The notes under the pieces: generated by a model
Told to the model about the DNA's origin: nothing
Database searches by the model: none
Seen by the model: only the letters and a program-made list of their open reading frames with translations
Shown: positions 5,077-6,179 of the stretch, piece by piece
Layout of the letters: each line of letters opens with the position of its first letter
Numbering within the stretch: the first letter of the stretch is position 1
Translations under genes and position numbers: made by a program
NCBI GenBank assembly: GCA_035444405.1
Contig: DAOMOP010000221.1
Coordinates: forward strand, 1 to 6,179
Length of the DNA stretch: 6,179 bases
Direction: 5' to 3'
From: DAOMOP01 sp035444405
GTDB taxonomy: Bacteria > Pseudomonadota > Gammaproteobacteria > Burkholderiales > Rhodocyclaceae

Positions 5077-6179
5077 GCGCGCTTCTGCTCCGCGCCGCCG
5101 TCGCCGCCTGCACCGCGCGCGAGCTCCTCGCGCTTGAGCCACACCAGCAACAGCGACACCGCCGCCGGCGTCACGCCCTGGATGCGGCTCGCCTGGCCGA
5201 TGGTCTCGGGCTGGTGCTGGTTGAGCTTCTGCTGCACTTCCTTCGACAGGCCGCGCACCCCCGCGTAGTCGAAGCCGTGCGGCAGGCGCATGGACTCGGC
5301 CTGCAGCTGGCGCGCGACCTCGTCCTGCTGGCGGTCGATGTAGCCCTGGTACTTCGCGGCGATCTCGATCTGCTCGACGACCTGCGCGTCGGTCACCGGA
5401 TCGTCGGGCGCGCCGGACAGCGTCATCAGCGCCGCGTACGACGTCTCGGGGCGGCGCAGCAGGTCGAAGAAGCGGGACTCGCGCTCGAGCGCCTTGCCGA
5501 CGACGCGCTCGGCCTCGTCGGCCGGGATGCGCGCGGGCAGCGCCCACGCCGCCTTCAGGCGCGCGGTCTCGCGCTCGATCGCGTCGCGCTTGGCGCAGAA
5601 GGCCGCCCAGCGCACGTCGTCGACCAGGCCGAGCGCGCGCCCCGCCTCGGTCAGGCGCAGGTCGGCGTTGTCCTCGCGCAGCTGCAGGCGGTATTCGGCG
5701 CGCGACGTGAACATGCGATACGGCTCGGCGACGCCGCGCGTGATCAAGTCGTCGACGAGCACGCCCAGGTAGGCCTCGTCGCGGCGCGGGCACCACGGCT
5801 CGCGCCCCATCACCTGCAGCGCGGCGTTCGCGCCGGCCAAGAGGCCTTGCGCGGCCGCTTCCTCGTAGCCGGTCGTGCCGTTGATCTGGCCGGCGAAGAA
5901 GAGGCCGCGGAAGGTCTTGGTCTCGAGCGAGCGCTTGAGGTTGCGCGGGTCGAAGTAGTCGTACTCGATCGCGTAGCCGGGGCGCAGGATGTGCGCCGCC
6001 TCCATGCCGCGGATCGAGCGCACGACGGCGAGCTGCACGTCGAAGGGCAGCGACGTCGAGATGCCGTTCGGATAGAGCTCGTGGGTGTCCAGCCCTTCCG
6101 GCTCGAGGAACACGTTGTGGCTCGCCTTGTCGGCGAAGCGGTGGATCTTGTCCTCGATCGACGGGCAGTAGCGCGGCCC
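5073..6179 (-). CDS. mnmG: tRNA uridine-34 5-carboxymethylaminomethyl modification enzyme MnmG (5' part outside window)
   Basis: MnmG (GidA) is an FAD- and NADH-using enzyme. With the GTPase MnmE it installs the carboxymethylaminomethyl group on wobble U34 of certain tRNAs, which improves decoding accuracy. Only the last 368 residues are here; by comparison with the 629-residue E. coli protein, roughly the first 270, including the FAD-binding Rossmann fold, lie beyond the right edge. The fragment opens with the first GidA signature, GPRYCPSIEDKIHRF, containing the conserved cysteine. It continues with FLEPEGLDTHELYPNGIST and RPGYAIEYDYFDPR, then the second signature AGQINGTTGYEEAAAQG (about 5847-5897) in the FAD-contacting region. 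YRMFTSRAEYRLQLREDNAD and the helical C-terminal domain that meets MnmE (QASRIQGVTPAAVSLLLVWLK) follow. The last dozen residues (GAGGDGGAEQKRA) are a poorly conserved tail. The frame is open across the edge, so it is cut by the window, not truncated. Its stop overlaps the rsmG start. Confidence 0.97.
   Translation of the reverse strand, partial: GPRYCPSIEDKIHRFADKASHNVFLEPEGLDTHELYPNGISTSLPFDVQLAVVRSIRGMEAAHILRPGYAIEYDYFDPRNLKRSLETKTFRGLFFAGQINGTTGYEEAAAQGLLAGANAALQVMGREPWCPRRDEAYLGVLVDDLITRGVAEPYRMFTSRAEYRLQLREDNADLRLTEAGRALGLVDDVRWAAFCAKRDAIERETARLKAAWALPARIPADEAERVVGKALERESRFFDLLRRPETSYAALMTLSGAPDDPVTDAQVVEQIEIAAKYQGYIDRQQDEVARQLQAESMRLPHGFDYAGVRGLSKEVQQKLNQHQPETIGQASRIQGVTPAAVSLLLVWLKREELARGAGGDGGAEQKRA

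Noticed and set aside
3775..5268. 497-codon plus-strand open frame opposite parA and rsmG
   Set aside because: It is antisense to genes with complete diagnostic motifs, and its product is a repetitive Arg/Ala/Val/Gln shadow.
5077..5796. Upstream extension of rsmG inside mnmG
   Set aside because: The frame is open, but the sequence is a +1/-1 shadow of mnmG. The RsmG family length and motifs are fully accounted for from 5076.

Overview
The window is a stretch of high-GC bacterial chromosome. Its layout and protein sequences suggest a betaproteobacterium, most likely of the Azoarcus/Thauera/Aromatoleum (Rhodocyclales) kind. That placement is an inference from the mnmG-rsmG-parA-parB ... atpI-atpB order, the GC-rich codon use and the look of the proteins; no search was run. 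A chromosomal parAB locus next to mnmG and rsmG usually lies near the replication origin, so this is probably oriC-proximal DNA.

Right part (about 2760-6179, all minus strand, read right to left): the 3' part of mnmG (tRNA wobble-uridine modification), then rsmG (16S rRNA methyltransferase), parA and parB (chromosome segregation). The first three are packed very tightly: mnmG and rsmG overlap in an ATGA, and rsmG and parA touch as TGA-ATG. A 67-base gap separates parA from parB. This looks like one operon whose promoter lies beyond the right edge.

Middle (1427-2752, plus strand): a 441-residue, 12-segment major facilitator permease resembling the UMF1/Atg22-like family. It points the opposite way to everything else and converges on parB with only 7 bases between the stop codons. 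Just upstream is a possible 38-codon leader ORF whose stop overlaps the permease start (ATGA).

Left part (1-1239, minus strand): a well-formed sigma70-type promoter, then atpI and atpB (ATP synthase accessory subunit I and F0 subunit a). atpB runs off the left edge about a dozen codons before its expected end. The rest of the atp operon should follow beyond the window.

This is mostly ordinary housekeeping DNA. I found no mobile element, CRISPR array, RNA gene or new multi-gene system. The points worth a second look are the divergent region at 1157-1426 (atp promoter, atpI start choice, coupled leader ORF), the inverted permease between the par and atp blocks, and the absence of a canonical parS site.
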